DNA of 64,000 bases. It comes from Lethocerus indicus. Taxonomy: Eukaryota; Arthropoda; Insecta; Hemiptera; Belostomatidae. The DNA is taken from positions 43,654,230-43,718,229 of the forward strand of contig JACDQD010000001.1 in NCBI GenBank assembly GCA_019843655.1. The letters run 5' to 3'. Positions 46,456-57,962 of the stretch are shown here, in pieces; position 1 is the stretch's first letter; each line of letters begins with the position of its first letter. Both the position numbers and the translations under genes were made by a program. Under the pieces are notes generated by a model. It was given only the letters and a program-made list of their open reading frames with translations, was not told the origin of the DNA and did no database searches.

Positions 46456-46704
46456 AGGGGCCGTGAGCGAATGCGGCCAGGGGAGTAAAAACTAAAAACG
46501 GTAGGCGGAGGGCGCTAGTTTCGTCCCATCGGCTCTCGGCCAACACCACCAGTACCCCCAGTACTCTCTTCGCGCTTCGATCTTATATCGGTCTCTCGAG
46601 CGGATTTTTAACTCAGTGCATTTTTTGGTTGTCCACCGCCGTCCCCATCGCGATCACCGTAGTTTTCTCCGGTTCGGCGCCATCGAGGTCTCCGCCATGA
46701 TACG
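46456..46704 (+). other. Candidate first exon of an unidentified gene
   Basis: A GC-rich leader of about 240 nt with one short upstream reading frame. It is followed by an ATG in good context (CCGCCATGA, ATG at 46697) and, after ATG-ATA-CG, a donor gtaggt at 46705. This is what a leader exon with a three-codon start looks like, but no downstream exon is recognised in the window and no product can be named. A second initiator match, TCAGT, lies at 46613. Confidence 0.3.
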
Positions 46705-48279
46705 GTAGGTGGAAAACGCCTGCGATTTTTATGCCATCGCTCATTTTCCGGTACCGAGAACTATAAATAAACTCGATAGTATCGCGGGGACACCCTCCGA
46801 GTCGATTGTCGAACGACAGGCCGGCGTTGGCAGTTTATCGCCGGAGACCTCCCCCTCGTCGATGGATCCCGTCGTCCCAAAGGCGTCCCCGGCGACTACT
46901 TCCCGAGCGGGATTCGGTCCGGTATCCGCGGAAGAGAAGAGGGCCAGACCGGTAGCCGGGTTCCGCCCGGTTGAGAAACCGATCCAAAATTAGACGATTT
47001 TGAACGATCGAACGGAAACTATAAATAGACGAGGGTGGAACCGCATTTTATTTCCTCCCGACGGTTTTCTCTCTTTTGAAAGGGGCAGGATCGATCGGCG
47101 GGGCGCTATCGAGAAACCGGTCTCGAATCGGCTCGTCCGTCGCCTTAACCTTTTATCGGACCCTAATAAGGACGGCGGGGAGGAACGCATTTCTTTTTGG
47201 CACCTCCGGTATTTTGTTCATATTCGACTCGCCTGAGGAGGCGGGCGCGAAATCTTATTTACCATCTTATCGTTTAAAATAGTTGCCACTCCGGACAATT
47301 TCGAGAAGGTCGGCGGTTTATTTCTGGGAGGGGGAGGTTAATTTCGAGGGAGGATAAAGAGACCGGAGAAAAAAAGGAATAACCGAAGCGTCGGTGATGA
47401 AAAAAATGGCGTCTAAAAACGAGCGAGAGCCCGGTAGAGATCCGGGAGGACACCCGCCTTGGCACCCTCCCATTTCACTGTGCCAACATCTTTCACTGCT
47501 CCACTAGGAAACCCGTCCTAATTTATTATTATCATTTTGTAAATATCTGGCCCGCTTTAGTCCGTTATTTATTGCTCCGTTGTCTCCCCGCAATTATCGT
47601 TTCGACCAAAGAATCGATCTCGATTAGAGCGGAAACGAGTGCTACTATCGGGATCATTTCGATCAACCGAGTAAATACGATTTCGATAAGGGGGAATAGC
47701 TCATTATAAACCCCGAGCACTGAAGGGCATGGTTCCTGTTCACCTTAAAGCCCGTGTATTTGTTTTTTCGTTGCACGGGAACAACTGAGCAATGTTTTCG
47801 ATAGGTCCCACCGGCCGATTTATAATCTATTTATCCAAGAATTGTGGCTCGAGTTTTCCTCCGTCTTGTTCCGACCCACCGGAACTCGGCAAGCGTCTGT
47901 CTGATTTTTTCCCCAGTATCAAGTATAAAATTCCTGCACAAATCTGGAAAACAAGAGCTGGCTGCGTCCTTCGCTGATTGGCACGAGTGGCCACTTGAAG
48001 TCCTTCCTACGTGAAAGCCGCCATTCTGAAAAAAATTCTCTATTATTTATCGCCATTTGTTTTTATTTCGGTTGCCTTTCGACACCGTTAAACTATTTCT
48101 GGTCAATATAAGATATTTATTGACGAAACTGACATCCGAAGGAAGCCTCGTGTCAAATTTAGATTTTCCGTAGCGCTCGTATAAAATGACCGCCGCTGTT
48201 TTCTTGTCGACAGAACCCGAGCATAATATTTCGTAACACAAATAATTAATGAAGTGGTTTCAGAAGGTACTGACATAAT

Positions 48280-48330
48280 GCTACTGACCGTGGCGAGAAG
48301 CCCAACAAGGGGAGACGGAATATCACGAGA
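48280..48330 (+). repeat. Decayed copy of the hammerhead-associated repeat family
   Basis: GCTACTGA, TGGCGAG, GGAGAC and TATCACGAGA occur in the same order as in the 56.5-kb copy, with the GAAACCGGTC segment deleted. Confidence 0.5.
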
Positions 48331-48654
48331 ATATTAATGGTAATACACTTATTTTATTCAAAAGAAAGAGGGATCAAAATTAAACTTAAGGCCAACACGG
48401 CTCAATAAAGTGGGCTCCATTATCAACCCTGAGGTATTCACTGTTCCCCCCTTTGTCCGGACCGTTCTGAGATTAGACGGATTTTGGCTTGTCGCCATCG
48501 CAAGTAGTGAGTGAGAAATCACAGTTATAGATGTAATTAATTATACAGGTACGCTCTATCCGCATGTCTCCGTAAACTTCTATTAACTGACTTTTCCAAG
48601 TTTCAGTTTCTACAGGATGTATATTTCTTATACTGGGTATTTCATACATAAAGA

Positions 48655-48838
48655 AATAACGTTCGAAATTGCAGTTGAAGGAACAATACGTTCGACTATC
48701 CAACGGGATCCAAACTCGGGCTGGTCCATTAACACTGGACTGTACTAACCCGTAAATGACAGCGAATACAACAAATATCTTGCCCTCTGTACAACACTTT
48801 CATAGTCTCTTCTGAGTAAACTCACGACCAATAACATC
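48655..48838 (+). repeat. Dispersed repeat, order A then B
   Basis: Segment A (AATAACGTTCGAAATTGCAG, and TTAACACTGGACTGTACTAA at 48729) is followed by segment B (CATAGTCTCTTCTGAG, ATAACATC). Both segments recur near 58 kb in the opposite order. Confidence 0.75.
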
Positions 48839-49365
48839 TGTTTTGTTCACTTTCAAATAGTTCACATTTGGGTACAGAGGTATAGTTAGTTGCTTTAGTA
48901 TCTGTTTTTCATCTTCTAAACATAAAGGCTCGTTTATTTATTATTAACTCTCGGCCAAACAACTTGGTCACACTTCACGTCAGTAACGATCACATCATAA
49001 TAGGTAATGTTACTGACAAAAAAGGTTATGGACACCATAACAAATTTTTATATAATACAAAATAGTTTTTATTCCATTTACTCGGATCGTCTAGACCAGC
49101 CATCCAACGAATCTAACGAATTCGCTGTTCTCTGCAGTTGGAGAAAAAACCCAAAGATGGACCAGTCGACCGGAACAAAACGAAGCACAGTGTTCTGTGT
49201 CTGCGTATACCTTCGTCAGTTTAGAAATAAATCGAATTAATTCAACAAACTCTCCGATAGATGACAGAATTATTTCTCGAAAATTTATCAACGTTTTATT
49301 GTTACTTTTGCGTTTACGTAGGAAATAAAAAAAATTAAAAAACGAAAGCACCAGGTTTGATTTCA

Positions 49366-49388
49366 GTCGCTCGCCATCTTCAGTACCG
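49366..49388 (-). repeat. Hammerhead-core relic on minus strand
   Basis: The minus strand reads CGGTACTGAAGATGGCGAGC, matching the family core up to the first stem II arm. The rest is decayed. Confidence 0.5.
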
Positions 49389-50010
49389 CTTCGCCAGTGG
49401 CGAGACCACTTACGCAAATCGGTCCTCATTCCGTCTGCACTGTCCTGCGGTAGCGTTTTTCAACTTCGAACATTGTTTATGTATTGTTGGTCCACTTTTG
49501 TTTTCATGTTATCAGTTTCCGAATGTTTGTTTCCTTTTTCGGCCAGTTGGTGGCATCAGGCCAAATAAAGTGGCTTTTGTTTCTCGGGGTCAATATCCGT
49601 CAAGTAACTCTTTTCCCTGTGCCATATTCGTGGTACGAGGCTTTGCTAATTAAAGTTTGCGTTAATGTTTCTTCTTTAAATATCCAATGCCCAGTTCATT
49701 CCTTTGGATTAATTGAAAGGGAGTTACTTCCGCCCTACCTGTGTGCCGTAGTTCGAATCTAATACTAATGTATTTATTTAAAAACATGATATATGTTGAA
49801 ATTATACTCAATTTACAAATTTCAACTGATTAAACCAGAGGAACAAAGAAACTTTACTATGTATTCGCTAGAATGCACATATATTTTAAGCCGTTCGTGA
49901 CATAGTCAGGATATTGTACTCAAAATATTATCTGGGTGAGCAGCATCCAGCATCCAGGGCGAATTAATCCAAAGAATTTCACGAATTTATTCAGGAATTT
50001 CCTCCGAAAG

Positions 50011-50039
50011 AATCCCTCCGAGTTAACTCAGGAGGGATT
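50011..50039. repeat. Near-perfect 29-nt palindrome
   Basis: Arms AATCCCTCC and GGAGGGATT flank GAGTTAACTC, itself a perfect palindrome; one extra A breaks the symmetry. Confidence 0.85.
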
Positions 50040-53000
50040 GAATGGGAGGATTTATAAATAGATGATAACATAGGCCTATATAAAAGTAACGAACCGCTCC
50101 ACTTCGGCCGACACCACTCAAAGAATATAGATACTTAATATGTGTATTACTGTTATTATTATGTGGCTATATTATTAGCTGAAATTTGCGTAAGTAACGA
50201 TATCGTTAAAGATTTCAAATTTGCTAACTGTAAGATGATTAAAATATTGGCTGAAAATATTCAAAAATGTTAGCTACAAAAATGTATAATGAAGACGTAA
50301 ATTCACGGTGCAAATAGTTACAAAGCACGAAGTCCCATTAAGTACCCCGTTACGCGGTGACTGTTTCCTGCAGTACTAACCTTTACCATCCCACGTTTTA
50401 TTTTTTAATTTAAAGAAAAATATCTCGACACAGTCAAAGCCCACTTCCGGAAATGGTTTGGTGCGGATCCGACATTGGGACCGTTGATACAAACTGTAGA
50501 TTATTCCATATTTCTAAAGTCAGTTTGGATATATCACAGTGGTCCCAACTGACTTTATGTAGTAAATTATGTATTTTAGAACATAAAAACTGAAAAATTC
50601 CCTCGATTCCGTATAACAGGACCATTCAGAATTAATTAAACTCTAGTATTATCTAACTCCCTGAAAATCATTTGTACATCGCGAGGTATTCCTCCATGGA
50701 AACTTCTAAATAAGCGATGCGGCAGGGGCCGGTACCGAAAAGTATAGAAGTATAAAGAGGTCGGGTTTTCGATAGAAATAGAAATTAGGTAATAAGAAAA
50801 GTTTATCTTGTTTTATCATCTCTTGGCTAAGGTATTTTGGACACGGTGGTTTGGAATTGCCGGTGTCGGTTATGGAACGCTGGTTTTTTAAAATGATTAT
50901 TTGTCGAATTCACAAAGCTCGGTGAAGAGAATTCTGTTTCTGATATCAGATGCGTGGATAAAATACAAAAATTTGGTCGCTCGCTTTTCAACAATAGAAA
51001 ATCTATCGATCCGTATTCCCCCCTTCATTATTCCACCCCTGGCTCTCTTCGTACGAAGGCTTCCTACAAATAATGAAATACTTCTCCGTTTTCTGTATCC
51101 AGGAGCCATTTTCTTATTCCCAGTCTCCCACTATTCAGCGGTTCGATCATTGGCTTTCCGCCATCGTCAGCCACGACACGCCGGTGATGTCACCTCGTCA
51201 CTGAGGGGCACGCTGCTGACGGTAGTGGCAACAGAAAGAGAGAGAAAAAAAGCACAGAATTATTTTGAAATTCGGAACTCACCGCTTTGGTATTGGACCG
51301 GGGGGCGGTGACCTTTTACTCATTTGTATTAATAATTTTGCAAACAAAATTCCGTCCCCGGTCGCATATTTTACCGAAGGAGAAGCCTGTCTGAAGAGCT
51401 GAACAAATGCTGACGCGGCCCCTACGAAAGCTGACCGAGTCGTCCCGTGCTTCGATTCAAAAACTGTAAAACGTTGCAACGTGCAAAATAAGATGGCGAC
51501 AGCGCATCGAGAGCACGATATCATCATTCCTACGCGAATTAGCAGAGTTGTTAAATCGGCAGTGTACGAAGTAATACTCATACTGTTTGTTCATAATATA
51601 TTGAGATATAAAAGTTGCAGGAAATCCTCTAGTCGATTCGACACCCCCTCCATATGTTGGATAAAGATTTCGTATTGTTCTTTGTTTTTGTCGTTGTTGT
51701 CATTTTCCTAAAATGCGGACGCCTTTTATTTTATATGTAGGCTTTAACGGAGTAGGCCAAAAAATACACCCGTAGCCAGTCCGGCGTGAAGTTCCGAAGG
51801 GCGTGTGGAGATAAAATATCGCTGACGTGCCAAAACCCGCAGTACGTTCAGCGCGGACACTACTGACGTTTGATTTATGCCGACGACGGTATGAAACCTG
51901 GGGCATTTCAACAATTACGAAATAAATTCATCCTAGGGTTGAAATTTCTGCCCGGAATTGAACCCAGCTCATAAATCAATAGGGAATTAGTTCTTTAGGA
52001 ATTAATTTAATTCGATACAAATCTAGGAAATTACATGTAACTCTGACGAGTTAAGCTCGATTTTTTCATGTGAGAGGAAATCAAATGCCCATTTAAAAGA
52101 AGGAAAAAGCCTATTCACTCTAGAATTCTTCCGGCCGAATTTACAACCACCGCGAAACTACGCTTATTAATTTTCGTGGGAACACATCGGATTGGAATGC
52201 TTTGTCGTACTTCAATATAATTTTTCGCGAAAAGAAAAAACTCTCAGGGCATAGATTTTAATGGGGGGGGATTTTAAGCTAGAAATAATTTATGGTTGTT
52301 ACAATAATAAGTTTGAACCCCGTACAATCTTTCGCGCTTCAACAAAATAAATAAAAACGAGAGATAAAAGGTAAGGTATAAAAATCAATCTCTATTTTGC
52401 CGTGAAAAATTTATTATTAAATGGCAACATCCATTTGTAGCATTACACGTTTAGCGCTTTTTACATCCTTACGGGTTTTTAACAGATGTCTGTGAAAATC
52501 GGGGAGATTCTTTCGCGATGGAGTTAACATAAAATCGGCCGCGAGAGGATAAATTCCAATCACCGATTGAAAGAGAAAATGGTGCGAACGTCCGAACTAA
52601 AATTACCGCGCGTCGATCCCAGCGGGGGAAAACAAAAGGGGAGAGAGCGAGGCCGGCTCTCATTCACTCAGCGCGACCATTTCCTCCCTGGCAGCCGCCC
52701 ATCACGCAGCCTCCGCATTTCAGGTAAATTCCCAGAGGCACAAATTTACAGTTTATGTTTTTTCCAAATTTACATTACTCAAATCAGGCCCTCGATTTCG
52801 GATATACATTTTTCGGTCCGTTTCAACAAACGCCACTTGTGTCCGAACTATTTTCGTTTTAAATTTTTAAATTGAGGTGTTTAATTAAAATCAGTGACAT
52901 TGGATTAGATTAGGTATTCAATACCGAAAAGGGTTGAAATTTTCCTAGATCGGTTTGTTCGGCAAATAAAAATTGTATTTTTATTAAGGCTAATTCGGTA

Positions 53001-53960
53001 TTATACTCTTATTTAATGCTGTCTGAAAGCGAATATGAATATGTTTTATTTTTTCCATATTTTACATAGTTTACATGGCTCTCTTTTAGTGTATGCGTCC
53101 ATAAATAGAGAAACGTCAGTGGCATATGTGTTTAATCCAAATCAATCCGCAGGGGGGGGTAGCATGAAATGCATGGAACAATTACGTATGTAAACTCACG
53201 GAAAACGTACGATTAATAATCCTGACAATAATCCGGACCGTGGGGGTTCCGAAATTCGCAAATCGATTCGCGGAACATTGCAGGCTCAATCGGTTCGAAA
53301 AGTGGATTATTCCGTTTGGAGTGGCTTCGGGCGAGTCCAAACGGGGTAAAGTCAACGGTAGGTCAATAAATCAAGGGGAAGAATCCGTAGGACCGCCCGA
53401 TGAATATTGAACCCTCCAGGCAGGGGCCCACGATTTTTATTATCGGCTCGTTTCCTCATTTTCTACATTACAAAATCCTTTTCCTGCCCATATTTAAGTG
53501 AAATTTATAAAAACCAATATTTCTACGAGATTAAAATATTAGAGGTAGGACGTGGTCCATAATAATACCAGCAATAATAATAACAGCATTAAATGATGGT
53601 CGCTCTCTTTTCGTAAAACTCAATTATATGAGCGCGTTGTTGGACTTTGTAATTATTTGTCGCGTTATATCCGAGAAAAAACTATTTATGCAAAACAGGA
53701 TGAACTGTAACGAAAATAATGAAGCGCGACCTAATATTTCGTGTCGATAATTGTTCACCGTCCAAGGACACAAAACAATATTCTATAATTATTGTATATA
53801 CAATAATTACTACAAATTGTAGTATTAAATTTGTAATACCTCTCTAATGATTTCGGCAGTCCCATCAGGAAAGGTAAACAAAATGGCATAGGCAAAGTTT
53901 GACTTTCGAGTGACGTCAGACAATTTCGAAGACGGTTTGGTAAACTGTGAAGGCCGCCAA

Positions 53961-53982
53961 TTATATATATATATATATATAT
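53961..53982. repeat. (AT)n microsatellite
   Basis: A short uninterrupted AT run about 115 bases before the longer one. Confidence 0.9.
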
Positions 53983-54095
53983 GAGGGTGGTTTGGTATAT
54001 GCATAATAAAAAATTTTTCAACATAATCTCCATTAAGGTATACTTGGTCCAGCAAGTTTCAAATTTTTCCATACAAACAACTGTTTGTATTGTAC

Positions 54096-54098
54096 AAT

Positions 54099-54154
<56 letters not shown>

Positions 54155-54157
54155 ATT
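54096..54157. repeat. (AT)n palindrome with matching non-AT ends
   Basis: About 24 AT units bounded by AATTACA on the left and TGTAATT on the right. The whole 62 bp is one perfect palindrome, able to extrude as a cruciform. Confidence 0.85.
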
Positions 54158-56129
54158 ATATTCCACCAACAGTAAATTGAGATGCATGCAGACGAAGCAT
54201 CCTGTTTGCACTGTTGCCTGACGCTTGATTTATGCGAACGGTAGGCAATTCGTTACCTGGGTTATCTTCAATTATTTGGTGCGTGAGTGTCCCACTAATT
54301 AACAGATGGATGGGATAAATCAGGGAAGTGATCGAGAAGAAAATGTGTTTTATTTGACCGGATTCCGTACGGCGCCAAAACGTTTTTAAAATTTTCTCTT
54401 CTTTTACAATTAATTTTTCAAGTATTTGAATTCAAAATCTGAACCTAAGTATGGAATTTTTAAATGCAGGGGTACGTCGATTGCATGTAACCATTACAGG
54501 GGCATTGTATTTAACATTTACCAGCTCATTTCTGAATGCCATATTTGCCAGACGGACTTTCAAATTCCAATTCCTAATCGATTACCAACGCTCCTGCGAT
54601 TTAAGTCTAAAAAAATCTTCGGTATTATTTAGTGTAAACTAAAATTGGAGTTTGGAATATGGGAGGGGGGATCCCTTCGGTGCAGCCCGACATCATAAGA
54701 TACTCTGGTACTCACTTCCGAACCGAATCTGAACCAAAGGACGTTCGATCGGGGTACTACCGTTGCCGGAGGACGACGTAAATCGGTTATCGGTAGAGTC
54801 CTCACAGTGTTAATGGAACTATTTTTATCCCGCCGTAGGCACGTTCAAATGTAAAGCGGATATTGGAAGCATGGCTATTTAAGGACATACGGGCACAGGC
54901 GGACGGACGGTCGAATTGGTTGGAAGCCCTGTATTTATTTTTGGACCGCGAAAGGAGCCGATTTGTGGTCGGGCTAATTTAAAATTCGGTTGTTTATTTA
55001 GCGGTGGGATAGAGAAGAAATACTGGGATAAAAATGAGCAGCGATTCCATACCCGGAAAGATGCTTTTAAGGAGCGCCCGAGTAGCACATTCAACTGTGT
55101 GACGTTATGAAGTACATCGGGGATTAATCACAGACATGTAGTCACATGTCCGAAACTATGGCTTAAATAAGTTAAAATAAACAATCAAGTCATAATCCCA
55201 AGGGGATTAAAGACCCCCTCCCCGGAATGACAAAACCCTTCCAGTGGATCTTAGTGTGGTTTTTGAAACAGGAAAAATCTCAGAATGGCAGGTGACAACC
55301 CCTACTAACCGAGGTTCTCCTGTCAAAATGAAAATTAGTGATTGTTCAACTTAATAATAAGTACTCCGGGACCTAGTAATCACAACTGGAAGCATCGACT
55401 ACTGTATATGGTAGTGAGGTATCCTCACGGAAATTAAGATTATGAAGCAGAGACTTTCCTGGATGGTCTCCGGTTTTTTCTTTATTTCCTTTTCCCGTTG
55501 GTAATTCGGTGCATTCCGTCAAGTTCTCTCGTGTTTACTATCGAGTCTTCGCAGTTCGCGATTTATCTTTACCAATTTCTAACGGCGTTATTTTATAATT
55601 TCAATTAATTCCATTTTTATTAATTGTTATTTTATGGCTCAAAAATAGGAACCCTGGATGAAGGCCCCTGGTGCGATAGCATCCATTGCCACACCCATTT
55701 GTATTACTGAAATTAATGTTTAAGAATTGTGATACGAATATACGTAATATGAATGTAATATATGAATGACATATGAATGTGTAACGGAATGACAGCTACA
55801 ATGACGCAGTACTTCTCTCGCCTGATAGAACTATTAAAGGCCAATGAAAGTCCTGCTTAATTTGTGCCCGGGCAGCTGTTACGATAGACGTATACCGACA
55901 AGTCAAAATGTAATTAAACATTGACGGGTTCCATTACTTTCGAGGGGGTCGGGGACCAAAGACTAATTCAATTGTACTTACATTTTTGGTCCGGAAGAAC
56001 CTTGTACGGTATGGATACCTATACGGGGCATCGTGACTAAACTTACACAGTTATTGAAAATCGGTCTTTAATTCAAGAACGTTATTTTTTCTTTGTTTCT
56101 CCCTGATTGTCCCTGAACAATTCGCCCTC

Positions 56130-56316
56130 TTGGCGAACTTCTTGGGTTCAAATCTCAGCTTCGGGCAAACGACAGCAGCAAAGAAAAAGAAATTAGTATA
56201 AAATATCTGTTTTGTGGTCAACGAGGGGTTGGAATACCGTAGATTTCGTGTGTTTCTGTCTCCTCTCGCTGGTTTGGTGTTTTGCAAGACCGGTTTCGGC
56301 TGCTGGCCATCTTCAC
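56130..56316 (-). mobile_element. Hammerhead-associated repeat copy 1 (minus strand)
   Basis: The minus strand reads GTGAAGATGG, then GCCGAAACCGGTC, GAGAGGAGACAGAAACA, GGTATTCCAACCCCTCG and CACAAAACAG. It continues with CTAATTTCTTTTTCTTTG and a CAAGAAGTTCGCC-AGGGCGA segment. Copy 2 shares all of these blocks, including the tail. The first core base is G instead of C, so the core would be inactive. Confidence 0.85.
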
Positions 56317-56546
56317 ATTTTTTTACATTTTTTTTACCTTTTTATTTTTATCTTACTGTATTAAGTTTTTATTTATCTATGAAAGTTTTGGTTCCTCTTT
56401 AAATAAAAAGTATTAGATATAGATTAACTAGTGCCCCCCGAGTGTGGTGCGGAAATGTACTTAACTAAAGTTCGTTGGGTGCATTTGTACATGTGATAGT
56501 GACAGTGCAGTGAGGATGACCAGAAACATCCAAAGTAACCAACACC

Positions 56547-56583
56547 GCTACTGAAGATGGCGAGCAGCGGGAACCGGTCTAGT
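56547..56583 (+). ncRNA. Hammerhead-ribozyme-like core (copy 2)
   Basis: GCTA / CTGAAGA / T-GGC-GAGCA-GC / GGGAA / CCGGTC / TAGT. The parts of a minimal type I hammerhead are visible: CUGANGA, a short stem II, the G-A-A block, a two-pair stem III with the cleavage C in ...CCGGTC, and stem I pairing CTA with TAG around the core. Two bases of the GCCGAAAC block differ from the family consensus (GCGGGAAC), so activity of this copy is doubtful. Confidence 0.4.
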
Positions 56584-56756
56584 AAAAGGCCAAACCAGCT
56601 AGAGGAGACAGAAACATCACGAACCTACAGTATTCCAACCCCTCGCAGACCACAAAACTGGTGTTTTAAACTAATTTCTTTTTCTTTGTTGTCGTCGTTT
56701 GCCCAAGGTTGAGAACTGAACACAAGAAGTTTACCAGAGGGCGAGCCCTCTTATGA

Positions 56757-56879
56757 GCATCAACAATGAACATCAACAAATCCTTAAAACTAATACACCC
56801 GGGCAAGAAGGGCAAAGAGATGGATGTAATAGAGAGTATGGAGATTTTTCAAGCAGAAACAAAACAACATTATAAATGA
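56757..56879 (+). pseudogene. Remnant of Penelope-like element protein C-terminus
   Basis: An open frame of about 40 codons ends in TGA at 56877-56879 and reads NINKSLKLIHPGKKGKEMD, then VIESMEIFQ. The pattern LxxxHxGKKG(x)n-E-x-x-EI is what I know from the end of the GIY-YIG endonuclease of Penelope-like retroelements. A stop (TGA, 56754) closes the frame upstream, and the preceding sequence is already the terminal-repeat tail, so this is only a fragment. Short length limits certainty. Confidence 0.45.
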
Positions 56880-56988
56880 AAAGAAAAATTCCCAGTGTCC
56901 CTGCATTCGCCCTGCTAATCCTACTAAAGGACCTTACCCATCCAACCACCCCCCCCCTTTTTGACCCCCAACCCTACAAAGACTTAGG

Positions 56989-57240
56989 CCGATTAACAAA
57001 AATCCTACCCCCTCAACTCAAACTAGACAAACAAAATCCCCCAAAAACAGAATAACAAGACACGCATATATACACACTATAGACAACCACCACAGTACAA
57101 GTGACAGTGACAGTGCAGTGAGGGTGCCCAAGAAACATCCAAAGTGCCAAAAGTGACTAACACCGCTACTGAAATAGGCGAGCAGCTGAAACCGGTCTAG
57201 AAAAGGCCAAACCAGCGAGAGGAGACAGAAACACACGAAA
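56989..57240 (+). mobile_element. Hammerhead-associated repeat copy 3, left arm of a long inverted repeat
   Basis: About 250 bp from CCGATTAACAAA to CACACGAAA. It matches the reverse complement of 59262-59503 along its length by eye, including GACAACCACCACAGTACAAG and GTGACTAACACCG. The core reads CTGAAAT, then GCTGAAACCGGTC, TAG; the key G8 of a hammerhead core is A here. Confidence 0.8.
57165..57201 (+). ncRNA. Hammerhead-like core (copy 3, probably inactive)
   Basis: CTA / CTGAAAT / AGGC-GAGCA-GCT / GAAACCGGTC / TAG. Stem I, GAAAC and the cleavage-site C are kept, but CUGANGA has become CTGAAAT, which should destroy catalysis. Confidence 0.3.
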
Positions 57241-57962
57241 TATACGAAAAAGAAATTGTACTGAAGCTCGGAAGCTCATTTCGAAAATCAGTCACCGGGC
57301 AGGATCGAGAACAAAACGTTCCCCAAAGAACTAACCTCAGTGCGCCCGGTCTCTCGTTTGGACTGGGAGTAAATATCGTTAAAGGTTCTGTAAATATTTA
57401 GTGACCTAAACATTGGTTTATTTGGAGTTCATGGAGTGTTTCCCCCGCCCTGGTTTCGGCTTCTCACCGTAACTCGGTGCAATCCCCCAGTGAAATAGTT
57501 AAACCATTTATTATATTATATTTGACCAATGTATTATATTATTATATCTAATAATAATAATATTCAATTGCTAAAGGGTCAGTTCTTATAACGTAGGGTG
57601 GTGTAAACCTGTTAAAATTTCAAATGTGAACAAGAGGAGTTTTGAATGAAGCAAACGCTCTCAAATTGGTTCTGGTTTTCTGCCGACGACAGTAGGAAAA
57701 AGGCGTCATAAATAGGTATGACATAATGCGATAATGAGAAGTATTATCGCGGCGCTCATGCCGCGGGGTACTAACGACGTGACCGCCCTCGTTCCTCTCT
57801 CTCGAACACAATCTTCGAGTGTTTTATTGCACCAGCACTTTTTAATTCCTCTTGGACGTCAATATTACGTATCAAAGCAACAAATGGCGTCCATGTAACT
57901 GATAACTAATCTTATTTCTTCAAAGGAACTTGTCCATCGAGAGTTTTACATACGACTCCCGT

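Larger units (their letters stand above)
46705..56050. other. CpG-rich, gene-poor stretch with scattered repeat relics
   Basis: Many short overlapping frames on both strands, none with a recognisable domain. It contains repeat-family fragments (48280, 49366), a permuted repeat (48655-48838), a palindrome (50011) and AT microsatellites (53961, 54096). It could be the intron of the candidate gene above, or intergenic. Confidence 0.55.
56488..56880 (+). mobile_element. Penelope-like element relic: terminal repeat copy 2 plus protein tail
   Basis: A repeat copy (56488-56750) is followed by a remnant like the end of a Penelope-family protein (56757-56879). About 110 bases later comes a second same-orientation repeat copy. 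Same-orientation terminal repeats with a ribozyme-like core on either side of an RT/GIY-YIG frame are the plan of Penelope-like elements. If this one had that plan, the reverse transcriptase and most of the endonuclease are deleted. Assignment rests on motif memory, not on a search. Confidence 0.55.

Noticed and set aside
46709..46993. 95-codon Ser/Pro-rich frame just after the candidate first exon.
   Set aside because: It lacks an ATG start, begins right after an in-frame TAG, and would lie in the intron if the gtaggt donor is used.
50901..51311. 136-codon open frame on the + strand.
   Set aside because: No domain or recognisable family, an overlapping minus-strand frame of similar quality, and a CpG-rich region where stop codons are thinner.
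52579..52723. ATG frame ending at a gtaaat donor, a possible first exon.
   Set aside because: The peptide is low-complexity and basic, no promoter pattern as good as the one at 46.4 kb precedes it, and no partner exon is seen.
53755..54072. Minus-strand frames with CWTKY and, in another frame, LNGDYVEKFF, reminiscent of the end of Tc1/mariner transposases.
   Set aside because: The match is about 15 residues across a frameshift and no other transposase motif is nearby. It may be a relic but is too weak to annotate.
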